From positions 1-64,000 of the forward strand of contig NZ_VLTJ01000020.1 of the NCBI RefSeq assembly GCF_007558815.1: a DNA stretch of 64,000 nucleotides, written 5' to 3'. The position numbers and the translations under genes were made by a program. Below are positions 36,231 to 46,004 of the stretch, one piece after another (within the stretch, counting starts at the first letter, position 1; each line of letters begins with the position of its first letter). A model generated the notes under the pieces. The model did no database searches. It was given only the letters and a program-made list of their open reading frames with translations, and was not told the origin of the DNA. This stretch comes from Verticiella sediminum (GTDB lineage Bacteria > Pseudomonadota > Gammaproteobacteria > Burkholderiales > Burkholderiaceae_B).

Positions 36231-38837
36231 TCAGAGCGTGGCGGCGTCGAGCAGCGCGAGCGCGCCGAAGGCCCGCGTGAGCTGCTCGATGCGCGCGCGC
36301 CGTCGGGCCGCGCTCGCCCGGCCCGACGGCGCATCGTCGGCCAGCGCCAGCCAGCGTCCCGCCGCTCCCGGACGCCGGCTCAGGCGCGCGGCGGCCAGCC
36401 CGAGCTGCGCGCCCGCCAGCATGTGGCGGCACCATGCGCCGGCGGCGGTCTCGGCCTGATCCAACGCCATCTGCACACCGCTGGCGGCCCATGCGCCGGC
36501 CTCGCGTCCCGCGTGCGCGGCCTCCAGGCACAGTGCCAGTTCCTGCGCATCGCCCGTCTGCGCCGGCGCCAGCGCGAAGCCGCGCCAGCGGCACTCGCCG
36601 GCGTCGTCCACATGGCGCACGGCCAGCAGATGGACGGCATGGCGACGCCCGCGCTGGCCGCGCAGCACCGCAGGAGCCGAACTCACCCAGCGCGTCAGGC
36701 CCGTGCCGACGATGCGGCCGGCCGGCCGATGGCCCAGGCCGGCGGCGATGCCCGTCGCATTGCTGCGCACCCCGTCGTGCTCCAGCGGCTGCAGAGCCGT
36801 GCAGCCTGCGAGCCAGGACAGCTCCAGCGCCTCCAGGTGTTCCAGGTGCTCGGCCGTCATGCCCTCGAACACGTGCAGCGTGCGGTGCGCCAGCCGGCGC
36901 TGCAACCAGGCGGCGCGTTCGCGCGTGGCGTGCACGCCGGCGCTGGCGTGGGCGACCTCGCCCTCCCCTGCATGCGCGGCGAGCACGCCTTGCGCGGTCA
37001 GCAGATGGACGGCGGGCGCGGCCAACCAGTCGCCGCGATCCGAGCACAGCAGCGTCGTTGCCACCGTCCGTCCGCCCGGGCTCGCGCGGGGCGCAGACAG
37101 CCGGCCATGGAGCGCCAGCAACTGACGCTCGCACAGATCGGGAGCGTGCGCCGCGAGATCGCCCAGCGCCAGGTCGCTGAGGGCCTCGGCGGGTGCATCG
37201 TCATGCCACGCCATGCGCCACAGCTCGCGTGCGAGCGCGACGCCGCGCTCGGTCTGCAGCTCGCGCAGCGCGGCATCGCGCAAGCCGGGATTGCGCTCCT
37301 CGGGCGCGCTGCCCAGCACCGCCTCCAGGCCGCGCAGGCCCGCTGCGCGCCGCTGCGCCAGGTCGTGCGCGGCGATGCCGGCGTCGACGGGCCCGGTGAT
37401 CGCGGGCACAGCGCCCTCGGCCATCGGGATCGGCGGCGGCAGCACCGGCGCGAGCGCCTGCCAATCCGCCGGGCTGGGGCAGAACAGCGCTTCGGCGGCC
37501 GCGTCGAAGGCCCGCGCGACGAGCACCGACGCCTGTGCGGGGCCGAAGTTCTCCGGCACACGCTGGCCGTCCGACACGTAATGGATGGGCAGCCGGTGCC
37601 GCAGCACCACGTCGAGCGCACTGCCCGGCTTGCGCGATTCGTCGAGCTTGGTGAGGATGCAGCCGGTCAGCTCGGCATCCGCGCCGCGGCGGTACGCATG
37701 CGCCACTTCGTCCAGGGTGTCGCCATGACTGGCGGCATTGAGCAGCAGCAGCCGACGCACGGGCCGGCCGGCACCGCAGAGCAGCGCTGCCTGTTCGGCA
37801 AGCTTGAGATCGCGCTGGCTCATGCCCACCGTATCGATGAGCACGACCCGCTTGTCGCGCAGTTCGTGCAGGGCCTGGCGCAGGCTCTGCGCATCGTTCA
37901 CGGCCAGGGTCGGCACCCCCAGGATGCGGCCGTAGATGCGCAATTGCTCGTGCGCGCCGATACGGTAGCCGTCGGTGGTCAGCATGGCCACCGCGTCGCG
38001 GCCATGGACGAGCACGCAGCGCGCGGCGAGCTTGGCGGTGCTGGTCGTCTTGCCCACGCCGGTCGGGCCGATCAGCGCGAACACCCCGCCCGCGGCCAGC
38101 CAGGCCTGCTCGTCGCCGGCAACCGGCAGGCGTGCGGCGAGCTCGCTGCGCGCCCAGGCCACGCCGCCCGCTTCGTCGAGCTCCGCGGGTACGCGGGCCG
38201 CCAGCGCCCGGGCGAGCGGGCTGCTGAAGCCCGCGCCCAGCAGATGCCGGAAGACATGCCGGGCGGCCGGCGCAGCGAAGGCGGCGGTGGCGGTGGCACC
38301 GGGCCTGGCCTCGGCCGCGCAGGCTTGCGCCGGCGCGCCGGCCGCGGTGCTGCCGTCCGGGATCGCGCGCGCGAGCGGGGGCGCCCCGGGCGGCGCGGTG
38401 AACGGCGTGTCGACCGCGTGCGCGGGATCGCCGGCCGATCCCGCCGTCGGCATCTCGACGCGCGCAGGCACGGCATCGTCCACCTCGCGCGCCAGGCCCT
38501 CGTCGGCAAGCGCACTCACCTGGCTATACGCTGCCGCCCCGCGCCCGGCCAGCACGGCCGGCGCGGCGCGCAGCTCCCGCGCCTTGGCGGGTGGCGGCGT
38601 GGCCGCCTGTGCCCGCCGAAGCGGCTGCGCCTGTTGTGGATGCTGCGCGTGCGGTGAGTGCTGCGCCGGCTCCGCCTGCGTCGCCATGCCGGTCACGGCC
38701 GTTTCGCTGACCGCCAGGATCTCGATGCCGCCTTCGACCGCGCGATTGGCGAGGATCATGGCATCGTCGCCCAGACGTTCGCGGACCTGGCGCATGGCGT
38801 CGCGCGAGGTCGCGCCGAAGAAGCGCAGCACGCTCAT
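36231..38837 (-). CDS. flhF: flagellar SRP-type GTPase FlhF with long C-terminal extension
   Basis: 868 residues. N-terminal FlhF B-domain (1-48, MSVLRFFGATSRDAMRQVRE), Pro/Ala linker (about 50-190), SRP-type NG GTPase (about 195-455) with G1 GPTGVGKTT at 257-265, LIDTVGMSQRD around 333-343, TKLDE at 396-400 and GQRVPENFG. After residue about 456 come roughly 410 residues with no domain I recognise, rich in Ala/Leu/His. FlhF proteins are usually 400-500 residues, so the extension is striking. The role is placing or counting flagella at the pole, with FlhG. It overlaps flhA by four bases. Confidence 0.93.
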   Translation of the reverse strand: MSVLRFFGATSRDAMRQVRERLGDDAMILANRAVEGGIEILAVSETAVTGMATQAEPAQHSPHAQHPQQAQPLRRAQAATPPPAKARELRAAPAVLAGRGAAAYSQVSALADEGLAREVDDAVPARVEMPTAGSAGDPAHAVDTPFTAPPGAPPLARAIPDGSTAAGAPAQACAAEARPGATATAAFAAPAARHVFRHLLGAGFSSPLARALAARVPAELDEAGGVAWARSELAARLPVAGDEQAWLAAGGVFALIGPTGVGKTTSTAKLAARCVLVHGRDAVAMLTTDGYRIGAHEQLRIYGRILGVPTLAVNDAQSLRQALHELRDKRVVLIDTVGMSQRDLKLAEQAALLCGAGRPVRRLLLLNAASHGDTLDEVAHAYRRGADAELTGCILTKLDESRKPGSALDVVLRHRLPIHYVSDGQRVPENFGPAQASVLVARAFDAAAEALFCPSPADWQALAPVLPPPIPMAEGAVPAITGPVDAGIAAHDLAQRRAAGLRGLEAVLGSAPEERNPGLRDAALRELQTERGVALARELWRMAWHDDAPAEALSDLALGDLAAHAPDLCERQLLALHGRLSAPRASPGGRTVATTLLCSDRGDWLAAPAVHLLTAQGVLAAHAGEGEVAHASAGVHATRERAAWLQRRLAHRTLHVFEGMTAEHLEHLEALELSWLAGCTALQPLEHDGVRSNATGIAAGLGHRPAGRIVGTGLTRWVSSAPAVLRGQRGRRHAVHLLAVRHVDDAGECRWRGFALAPAQTGDAQELALCLEAAHAGREAGAWAASGVQMALDQAETAAGAWCRHMLAGAQLGLAAARLSRRPGAAGRWLALADDAPSGRASAARRRARIEQLTRAFGALALLDAATL

Positions 38838-40942
38838 CGGGCCTGGCCTCCGATGATGGCGGTGACGCGGATGTTGCGGTCATCCGGCACCTCGGCGTTG
38901 GCGAGCACGCTGAGCTGCGGCAGATGCAGGCGCAGCAGTCGGGCGAGCGACTGGCGCAGCGGCGCGCCGACCATCAGCACGGGCGCATCGCCCGCGCTCT
39001 CCTGGTGGCGCACGGCCGCCTCGGCCTCGCGCAGCAGCATGTCCGCCAGGCCCGGCTCCAGCGCGCCGCCGGAGGACATCGCCTGCATCAGCACGCGCTC
39101 CAGGTTCACGTCCAGGCCGATCACGCGCATCTCGCCCGTCCCGGGGAACAACTGCTGGGTGATCGCCCGGCCCAGGGCGCGGCGCACCACGGCGAGCAAT
39201 TCTCCCGCGTCCGGCTGCGCCCCGTTGACCGCCAGGCGCGGCGCATGCTCGGACAGCGCATCGATGATGGCGCGCATGTCGCGGATCGCCACGCCTTCGG
39301 CCAGCAGCCCCTGCAGCACCTTCTGCAGCGTGGTCAGGCTGACCGTCTTGGGCACCAGGTCCTCGATGAGCTTGGGCGAATCGCGGCCGATGTGATCGAG
39401 CAGCGCCTGGACCTCGGTGCGGCCGAGCAGTTCGGCCGCATAGCGATGCATGAGATGGTTCAGATGCGTCGCGGCCACCGTGCTTGCATCGACCACCGTG
39501 TAGCCCGCCATCTGGGCGGCGTCGCGCTGGCCTTCCTCGATCCACACGGCGGGCAGGCCGAAGGCCGGGTCGGTGGTCTGCGTGCCCTCGAGCGGCGTCA
39601 CCGCGCCGCCCGGGTCGATCGCCAGCCACATGCCGGGCGCGGCCTCGCCCCGGCCGACCTCCACGCCGGAGAGCAGGATGCGGTATTCCGTGGGCTTGAG
39701 TTCCAGGTTGTCGCGTATGTGCACCACCGGCGGCAGGAAACCCATGTCCTGCGCGAACTTCTTGCGTAGGCTGCGTATCCGCTGCAGCAGTTCGCCGCCC
39801 TGGCCGTGGTCCACCAGCGGGATGAGGCGATAGCCCACCTCCAGCCCGAGCGGGTCGACCAGCGCGACGTCGTCCCACGAGGCTTCCGCGGCGGCCGCGC
39901 TCGCCACCTCCTCGGCCACCGCAGGCCGCGCCTGGGCGGTCTGCACCGCCTGCTGCTGCTGACGGCGCAGCATCATCCAGCCGATGCCGCCGAGCACACC
40001 GGCGAGCAGCAGGAAAGCCACGTGCGGCATGTTCGGGATGATGCCGATCAGCCCCATCACGCCCGCCGTGATGAAGAGCACGCTCGGGTTGGAGAAGAGC
40101 TGGCTGGCCATCTGCTGGCCGATATCCTTGTCGGTCGCCACGCGCGAGACCACGACGCCGGCCGCGGTCGAGATCACCAGCGCCGGGATCTGGGCGACCA
40201 GGCCGTCGCCGATCGTGAGCAGGGTGTAGGCGCGGCCAGCGTCGCCCACGCTCAAGCCGTGCTGCATGACGCCCACGACCAGGCCGCCGATGATGGTCAC
40301 CGCCATGATGATGAGCCCGGCGACGGCGTCGCCGCGCACGAACTTGCTTGCGCCGTCCATCGAGCCGTAGAACTCGGCCTCCTCGCTGATCTGGCGCCGG
40401 CGCTGGCGCGCCTCTTCCTCGCCGATCAGGCCGGCGTTCAGGTCGGCGTCGATCGCCATCTGCTTGCCGGGCATGGCGTCCAGGGTGAAGCGCGCGCCCA
40501 CTTCGGCGATGCGGCCGGCGCCCTTGGTGATGACCATGAAGTTGATGATGATCAGGATCAGGAACACCACGATGCCCACGGCGAAGTTGCCGCCCACCAG
40601 GAAGTGGCCGAAGGCTTCGATCACCCGGCCCGCCGCGTCGGGCCCGGTATGCCCGTGCAGCAGGACGACGCGGGTCGAGGCCACGTTCAGCGACAGGCGC
40701 AGCAAAGTGGCGAACAGCAGCACCGACGGAAACGCGGCGAAATCCAGCGGCTTCGTGGTGAACATCGCCACCAGCAGCACCATGATCGCGAGCGAGATGT
40801 TGAAAGTGAAGAACAAGTCCAGCAGGAACGGCGGCAGGGGCAGCACCATCATGGCGAGGACCATGACGATGAGCAGCGGCCCGGCGATCAGTCGGGCATG
40901 CGAAGCGCTGCTCGTGCGCAGCGTGGAGAACAGGGCATTCAT
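38834..40942 (-). CDS. flhA: flagellar export gate protein FlhA
   Basis: 702 residues: eight membrane helices in the first ~330, the FHIPEP signature region (LRLSLNVASTRVVLLHGHTG, KQMAIDADLNAGLI), then the large cytoplasmic domain that binds chaperone-substrate complexes. The ATG at 40942 (MNALFSTLRT) is chosen; it overlaps the flhB stop by four bases, and its own stop overlaps flhF. Confidence 0.97.
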   Translation of the reverse strand: MNALFSTLRTSSASHARLIAGPLLIVMVLAMMVLPLPPFLLDLFFTFNISLAIMVLLVAMFTTKPLDFAAFPSVLLFATLLRLSLNVASTRVVLLHGHTGPDAAGRVIEAFGHFLVGGNFAVGIVVFLILIIINFMVITKGAGRIAEVGARFTLDAMPGKQMAIDADLNAGLIGEEEARQRRRQISEEAEFYGSMDGASKFVRGDAVAGLIIMAVTIIGGLVVGVMQHGLSVGDAGRAYTLLTIGDGLVAQIPALVISTAAGVVVSRVATDKDIGQQMASQLFSNPSVLFITAGVMGLIGIIPNMPHVAFLLLAGVLGGIGWMMLRRQQQQAVQTAQARPAVAEEVASAAAAEASWDDVALVDPLGLEVGYRLIPLVDHGQGGELLQRIRSLRKKFAQDMGFLPPVVHIRDNLELKPTEYRILLSGVEVGRGEAAPGMWLAIDPGGAVTPLEGTQTTDPAFGLPAVWIEEGQRDAAQMAGYTVVDASTVAATHLNHLMHRYAAELLGRTEVQALLDHIGRDSPKLIEDLVPKTVSLTTLQKVLQGLLAEGVAIRDMRAIIDALSEHAPRLAVNGAQPDAGELLAVVRRALGRAITQQLFPGTGEMRVIGLDVNLERVLMQAMSSGGALEPGLADMLLREAEAAVRHQESAGDAPVLMVGAPLRQSLARLLRLHLPQLSVLANAEVPDDRNIRVTAIIGGQAR

Positions 40943-42081
40943 GAGGCTGTGGATTGCGGATCGAGCGCGGGCGGAACGGCGATGCCGGACGGACGTCCCG
41001 GCTCGATGCCGCCCTGCGCGCGCCAGGTGCGTAGCTGAAAGACCCACGCAAGCACCTCGGCCACCGCCGCATACAGGGCAACGGGGATTTCGGCGTCCAG
41101 TTCGACGTGGCGATGCAGCGCGCGCGCGAGCGGCGGCGCGCTGAGCAGGGGAACCCGGTGTTCAGCGGCCAGTTCGCGGATGCGCTGGGCAATGAGGCCG
41201 GTGCCCTTGGCGACCACGCGCGGCGCCGAGGCCCGACCTTCCTCGTACTTCAGCGCGACGGCATAGTGCGTGGGGTTGGTCAGCACCACGTCGGCCGTGG
41301 GCACGGCGGACATCATGCGCCCGCGCGCCATCTGGCGCTGCTGCTGGCGGATGCGCGCCTTCAGGTGCGGGTCGCCGTCGGACTCCTTGTGCTCCTGCTT
41401 GACGTCCTGGCGCGACATGCGCAGCTTCTTCAGGTGGCTCCAAACCTGGTAAGGCGCATCGAACATGGCGATAACCACCAGCGAGGCGATGACGATGGCG
41501 CAGCACAGGGCGACCAGGCTCAGCGACTTGGCGAGTGCGGCCGAGGCCGCCACGTGCATGAGCACGAGCATCTCGTCGAGCAGCTTGTAGATCGCGAAGG
41601 TGGCCACGCTGCCGACCAGGGCTGCCTTGGTCAGCGCTTTGGCCAGTTCGATCAGCGTGTTCGCGGAGAAGATGCGCGCGAGGCCCTTGACCGGATTCAG
41701 GCGGTTCAGGTCCGGCACCAGCGGTTTGCCGACCAGCAGCAGGCCGCCCAAGGCCACCGAGGCGCCGATCGCCACCACGGCCAGGATGCCGAACAGCGGC
41801 AGCATGGCCAGCAGGGCCCGCCATGCCACCGTGCCCGCGCCCTGCAGCATGGCGGCCGTGTCGAACGCGACCCGGACGTCGAAATCGAGCGAGCCGCGCA
41901 GCACCCCGCGCAGCGCCTCGTACAGGGGGGCGGCGCCCAGGTAGAGCATGCCCACGCCCGAGAGCAGCAGCAGGAACGTGACCAGCTCGCGCGAGCGGGG
42001 CGTCTGCCCCTCCTCGCGCGCCTTCTCCAGCCGCCTCTCGGAGGCGGGTTCGGTCTTTTCCAGATCGCTTTCTTCGGCCAT
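40939..42081 (-). CDS. flhB: flagellar export switch protein FlhB
   Basis: 380 residues: four membrane helices (about 33-50, 88-116, 140-165, 183-206), then the cytoplasmic domain with the autocleavage site NPTH at 269-272. FlhB switches export from hook to filament substrates on contact with FliK. The first gene of the flhBAF run, separated from cheZ by 211 bases with an inverted-repeat element. Confidence 0.97.
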   Translation of the reverse strand: MAEESDLEKTEPASERRLEKAREEGQTPRSRELVTFLLLLSGVGMLYLGAAPLYEALRGVLRGSLDFDVRVAFDTAAMLQGAGTVAWRALLAMLPLFGILAVVAIGASVALGGLLLVGKPLVPDLNRLNPVKGLARIFSANTLIELAKALTKAALVGSVATFAIYKLLDEMLVLMHVAASAALAKSLSLVALCCAIVIASLVVIAMFDAPYQVWSHLKKLRMSRQDVKQEHKESDGDPHLKARIRQQQRQMARGRMMSAVPTADVVLTNPTHYAVALKYEEGRASAPRVVAKGTGLIAQRIRELAAEHRVPLLSAPPLARALHRHVELDAEIPVALYAAVAEVLAWVFQLRTWRAQGGIEPGRPSGIAVPPALDPQSTAS

Positions 42082-42135
42082 TCGAATCCCGTGCGCCCGC
42101 CCGAACGCGGCGCACGCGTGTCGCCCAGGCTATCA

Positions 42136-42209
42136 AGGGTGTACCGACATTCATTCCCCGCGGGAGCGTCCGCCCGGCGCGAGCCGGGCCTTGGCTGTCG
42201 ATACACCCT
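42136..42209. repeat. MITE-like inverted-repeat element between flhB and cheZ
   Basis: Terminal arms of 14 bases (AGGGTGTACCGACA at 42136-42149 and TGTCGATACACCCT at 42196-42209) match at 13 of 14 positions and enclose 46 bases. Inside is a perfect GCCCGGC/GCCGGGC hairpin with a four-base loop (42172-42189). There is no open frame. It could be a small non-autonomous element or an attenuator; no second copy was seen in the window. Confidence 0.6.
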
Positions 42210-42292
42210 CGGGGCGGATTCTAGGCCGGCCCACACGGCGGCGATGGGCCGAACAGATGTTGCGAAAGCGGACTATTCGTCCGATCGCCCCG

Positions 42293-42922
42293 TCAGAAGC
42301 CCAGGCTGGCGAGCAGATCGTCGACCTGGTCCTGGCCGGTGACGACGTCCGGGCCCTGGGGATTGACCTGCGGCCCGTTGAGCAGGCCCTGCGCCTCGCG
42401 CTTCTCGGCGGGCACGTTGTCGAGCAGCACCTGGAGCAGTTCGCGCTCGACCGCGCCGATGACGTCCATCATCTTCATGATGACCTGGCCGGTGAGATCC
42501 TGGAAATCCTGCGCCATCATGATCTCCATGAGGTGCGACTGCGTCGCGCGCGCGCTCTGCGGCACCTCGCGCAGGAAGCTGCGCGTATCGTCGACCAGCA
42601 CACGGGCCTCGGGCAGTTCGAGCGGCTGGTCGAACCACTGCTGCCAGCGCGCGTCGAGCCCGTCGGCATCCGCCGAGAGTTTGTCCTGGATGGGCTGCGC
42701 GGCCTCCGTGGCGTTCAGCACCCGGTGGGCGGCCTGCTCGGTCATGTTGGCGACGTAGCGCAGACGGTCGCGCGCATCGGGAATGGCTTCGGCCGCCTCC
42801 TGAATCGCGCGGTCCAGGCCGAGCTCGCGCATGCTGTCGCGCAGCATGCGTGTGAGTTGGCCGATCCGCAGGATCAGGTCGTCGTTGTCCGCGAGTGCGG
42901 TCTGGCTGTTGATCTGGCTCAT
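42293..42922 (-). CDS. cheZ: CheY-P phosphatase CheZ
   Basis: 209 residues. The catalytic segment [20 protein letters not shown] carries the Asp and Gln used to dephosphorylate CheY-P, and the C-terminal CheY-binding peptide [12 protein letters not shown] is present. The ATG at 42922 ([10 protein letters not shown]) is chosen. Located 19 bases behind cheY2. Confidence 0.96.
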   Translation of the reverse strand: MSQINSQTALADNDDLILRIGQLTRMLRDSMRELGLDRAIQEAAEAIPDARDRLRYVANMTEQAAHRVLNATEAAQPIQDKLSADADGLDARWQQWFDQPLELPEARVLVDDTRSFLREVPQSARATQSHLMEIMMAQDFQDLTGQVIMKMMDVIGAVERELLQVLLDNVPAEKREAQGLLNGPQVNPQGPDVVTGQDQVDDLLASLGF

Positions 42923-42941
42923 GGATTCCTCGCGCGTGACG

Positions 42942-43337
42942 TTACTGAGCAGCAGCGAGCTTCTCGAAGATCTTGTTGAGCTTTTCTTCGAGCGTCGCGG
43001 CGGTGAACGGTTTGACCACATAGCCGCTCGCGCCGGCTTGCGCCGCGGCGACGATGTTGTCCTTCTTGGCTTCGGCGGTGACCATCAGCACGGGCAGCTT
43101 GGCCAGGGCGGGATCGGCGCGGATCTGCTTGAGCATGGCGAGCCCGTCGAGGTTCGGCATGTTCCAGTCGGACACGACGAAATCGAAATTGCTGCCGCGC
43201 AGCTTGTCGAGCGCCATCTGGCCGTCCTCGGCCTCGTCGACGTTCTCGAATCCGAGTTCCTTCAGCAGGTTGCGCACGATGCGCCGCATGGTGGGAAAGT
43301 CGTCGACGACCAGAATCTTGATGCTCTTGTTGACCAT
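42942..43337 (-). CDS. cheY: chemotaxis response regulator CheY (motor-binding)
   Basis: 131-residue single receiver domain. The acid pocket VDDFP (D12-D13), phospho-acceptor D57 (VVSDWNMP), T87 and K109 (YVVKPF) are all conserved, and the sequence closely follows the enteric CheY pattern. It binds FliM when phosphorylated by CheA. Its place beside cheZ suggests this is the main motor CheY; a second CheY lies at 52358. Confidence 0.97.
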   Translation of the reverse strand: MVNKSIKILVVDDFPTMRRIVRNLLKELGFENVDEAEDGQMALDKLRGSNFDFVVSDWNMPNLDGLAMLKQIRADPALAKLPVLMVTAEAKKDNIVAAAQAGASGYVVKPFTAATLEEKLNKIFEKLAAAQ

Positions 43338-43407
43338 GAGGGTGACTCCATGACGAAAGGCAGGGGCGGTCCGCCCTGCCCTGTGATTCTCTGTGAAGGC
43401 GCGCAGC

Positions 43408-44475
43408 TCAGATGCGCATTGCGCGCTCGCCGAAGCTGGCCAGGTTCGCGAGCATACGCTCGCTCATGCGCTCGAGCGGGACGATCTCGTCGACGCCGCC
43501 GGTGGCGATGGCCTCGCGCGGCATGCCGAACACCACGCAGCTCTCTTCGTCCTGGGCGAGCGTGCGCGCGCCGGCGCGATGCATGGCGAGCATGCCCGCT
43601 GCGCCGTCCTTGCCCATGCCGGTGAGGATGATGCCGATCGCGTTCGCGCCGGCAAGGCTGGCGGCGGAATCGAACAGCACGTCCACCGAAGGCCGGTGCC
43701 GGTTCACGGGCGGCGCCTGGTCCAGCTCGACGACGTAGTTCGCGCCGCTGCGCGCGAGCCGCATGTGATGGTCGCCCGGCGCGATGTACGCATGGCCGGG
43801 CAGCACCCGTTCGCCATGCGCGGCTTCGGCCACCGTGATCGCGCAGAGCTGGTTCAGGCGTTGCGCGAAGGAGCGCGTGAAGCCCGCGGGCATGTGCTGG
43901 GTGATGAGGATGCCCGGACTGTCCGGCGGCAGCGGCGTCAGCAAGGTGCGGATGGCCTCGGTGCCGCCGGTGGACGCGCCCACGACGACCAGCTTCTCGG
44001 AGCTCGCGAACGGCCGCTTCAGAATGCCTGCGGGAATCGCCGGCGCGGCCGAGCGCGTCTGCAGGCGCGCACGCGAGGCCGCGCGGATCTTTTCGGCGAT
44101 CTGGTTGGCGTACTCGAGCATGCCGTCGCGTATGCCCAACTGCGGCTTGGCCACGAAATCGACCGCGCCCAGTTCGAGCGCGCGCAGCGTGACTTCCGAA
44201 CCGCTGCGCGTGAGCGAGGAGACCATCACCACCGGCATCGGCCGCAGCCGCATCAGCTTCTCGAGGAAGTCGAGCCCGTCCATGCGCGGCATCTCGACGT
44301 CCAGGGTCAGCACGTCGGGGTTGTGCCGCTTGATCAATTCGCGCGCGACCAGGGGATCGGGTGCCGTCGCCACCACCTGCATGTCGGGCTGGCTGTTGAT
44401 GATCTCCGTCATGAGCCCGCGGATCAACGCGGAATCATCCACGCAAAGAACGGAAATCCTGGTCGCGACGGACAT
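43408..44475 (-). CDS. cheB: receptor methylesterase/deamidase CheB
   Basis: 355 residues: receiver domain (1-125; phospho-acceptor D59 in [11 protein letters not shown]), linker, and C-terminal esterase domain with the catalytic Ser in [13 protein letters not shown], His in [10 protein letters not shown] and Asp in [10 protein letters not shown]. Together with CheR it sets receptor methylation. ATG overlaps the cheD stop by one base (TGATG). Confidence 0.97.
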   Translation of the reverse strand: MSVATRISVLCVDDSALIRGLMTEIINSQPDMQVVATAPDPLVARELIKRHNPDVLTLDVEMPRMDGLDFLEKLMRLRPMPVVMVSSLTRSGSEVTLRALELGAVDFVAKPQLGIRDGMLEYANQIAEKIRAASRARLQTRSAAPAIPAGILKRPFASSEKLVVVGASTGGTEAIRTLLTPLPPDSPGILITQHMPAGFTRSFAQRLNQLCAITVAEAAHGERVLPGHAYIAPGDHHMRLARSGANYVVELDQAPPVNRHRPSVDVLFDSAASLAGANAIGIILTGMGKDGAAGMLAMHRAGARTLAQDEESCVVFGMPREAIATGGVDEIVPLERMSERMLANLASFGERAMRI

Positions 44476-45128
44476 CAACGCCCCTCCTTGTCGGGCATGG
44501 GTGTGAAAAGTTCGAGGCCGGATTTGTGAAAGAGCTCGACCTGGGGCTTGGGCATCAGCGCGGGCATGCGCTCGCGCAACGCCTGCTCGCGGCAGGCGAC
44601 CACCAGATCGCTGCGCTGCGAGTTCATGCGCTTGAGCAGCACCTTGCCCGTTCGCGGCAGGTAGTTCACGCGCCGCGCATGATCGCCGCACAGATCCTGC
44701 GCGACCACCGGAATCTGCTCGGTGGCGAGGTAGTCCAGGACGAAGGCCGCGTTGCGCTCGCCGATGTTCATCTGCCGCATGCGCTCGATCACCGCGCCGC
44801 CGCCGAAGACCTTGGCCTCGAGCCGTTCGCGGCGCGCGCCCATCTTGAGCAACTCGTTGACGAGGAGCTCCATGGCGAAGGCGCCATAGCGCAGCGACTG
44901 CCCGGCATTGCCGCCGTCGTCCGTGCCGGGCAGCATGAAGTGGTTCATGCCGCCGACGCTGGCCACCGGGTCGGCGATACACGCCGCCACGCAGGAGCCC
45001 AGGACCGTGGCCAGCACGATGTCTTCGCCGGTGACGTAGTACTCGTTGGGCAGAAGCTTGACGACATCGCAGCCGAAGCGGCTGTCGTAGTGGCGATGGG
45101 TGGCCAGGCCCTTTGCGTGCGCCAGCAT
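44475..45128 (-). CDS. cheD: chemoreceptor glutamine deamidase CheD
   Basis: 217 residues with the catalytic Cys in [14 protein letters not shown] and His in [10 protein letters not shown]. Deamidates receptor glutamines before methylation. Start: ATG 45128 has GAGG just upstream. An in-frame ATG at 45140 overlaps the cheR stop (ATGA) and would add four residues. Confidence 0.95.
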   Translation of the reverse strand: MLAHAKGLATHRHYDSRFGCDVVKLLPNEYYVTGEDIVLATVLGSCVAACIADPVASVGGMNHFMLPGTDDGGNAGQSLRYGAFAMELLVNELLKMGARRERLEAKVFGGGAVIERMRQMNIGERNAAFVLDYLATEQIPVVAQDLCGDHARRVNYLPRTGKVLLKRMNSQRSDLVVACREQALRERMPALMPKPQVELFHKSGLELFTPMPDKEGR

Positions 45129-45136
45129 GGAAGGCC

Positions 45137-45997
45137 TCATACGCGCTGATAGACCGTCTGCCCGCGCAGCACGAAGGCCTGCGTGACGTAAGTCAGGTTC
45201 TCCGAGTGCCCCGCGAACAGCAGGCCGCCCGGCTCGACCCACGGCTCCATGCGCGCGAGGATGCGCGCCTGCGTGGGCTTGTCGAAATAGATCATCACAT
45301 TGCGGCAGAACACCGCGTCGAAGCGACAGGGCAGCGCCCACCGCTCGTCGAGCAGGTTGACGCGCTCGAACTCGACCAGGGCGGCAACCTCGGGCTTGAC
45401 GCGGACCATGCCGGCCCGTGGCCCGGTGCCCTTCAGGAAGAAGCGCTGCAGGCGCGCGGCCTCCATCTTGGCCACCCGCTCGGCGCTGTAGACGCCGGCG
45501 CGCGCGGTATCCAGCACCTGGGTGTCGATATCGGAGGCGTAGACGCGCGAGCGCGCCGCATGCGGCCCGAGGGCTTCGAGCAGCGTGATGGCGATCGAAT
45601 AGGGTTCTTCACCCGTCGACGCCGCAGCGCACCACACATTGACCGGCCGCCCCAGGCCGCGCACGAACTCGGCCAGCACCGGAAAGTGATGCGGCTCGCG
45701 AAAGAAGGCCGTGAGATTGGTCGTGAGCGCGTTGACGAAAGCCTCCCACTCGGGGTGGACGGCCGACGCCTCCAGCCCGTCCAGGTACTCGGTGAAGCTG
45801 TGCATCGACAGACTGCGCAGCCGGCGCGACAGCCGGCTGTAGACCATCTCGCGCTTGTGCGCGCCCAGGGCGATGCCGGCGCGCTCGCGGATCAGGTGGC
45901 GCACGCGGGCGAAATCGGCGTCCGTGAACACGAAGTTCCGGTCGATCCGCGACGGCATACCCGGCAGATTCATCGTCGCTGTGCGCGCACCCGTCAT
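45137..45997 (-). CDS. cheR: chemoreceptor methyltransferase CheR
   Basis: 286 residues: N-terminal helical domain (about 20-90, [20 protein letters not shown]) and the SAM-dependent methyltransferase domain ([52 protein letters not shown]). ATG 45997 is the first after the receptor stop; ATG 45973 is an alternative. It likely docks on the WESF tail of the receptor at 47768-49609. Confidence 0.96.
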   Translation of the reverse strand: MTGARTATMNLPGMPSRIDRNFVFTDADFARVRHLIRERAGIALGAHKREMVYSRLSRRLRSLSMHSFTEYLDGLEASAVHPEWEAFVNALTTNLTAFFREPHHFPVLAEFVRGLGRPVNVWCAAASTGEEPYSIAITLLEALGPHAARSRVYASDIDTQVLDTARAGVYSAERVAKMEAARLQRFFLKGTGPRAGMVRVKPEVAALVEFERVNLLDERWALPCRFDAVFCRNVMIYFDKPTQARILARMEPWVEPGGLLFAGHSENLTYVTQAFVLRGQTVYQRV

Positions 45998-46004
45998 GCC
46001 CTCG

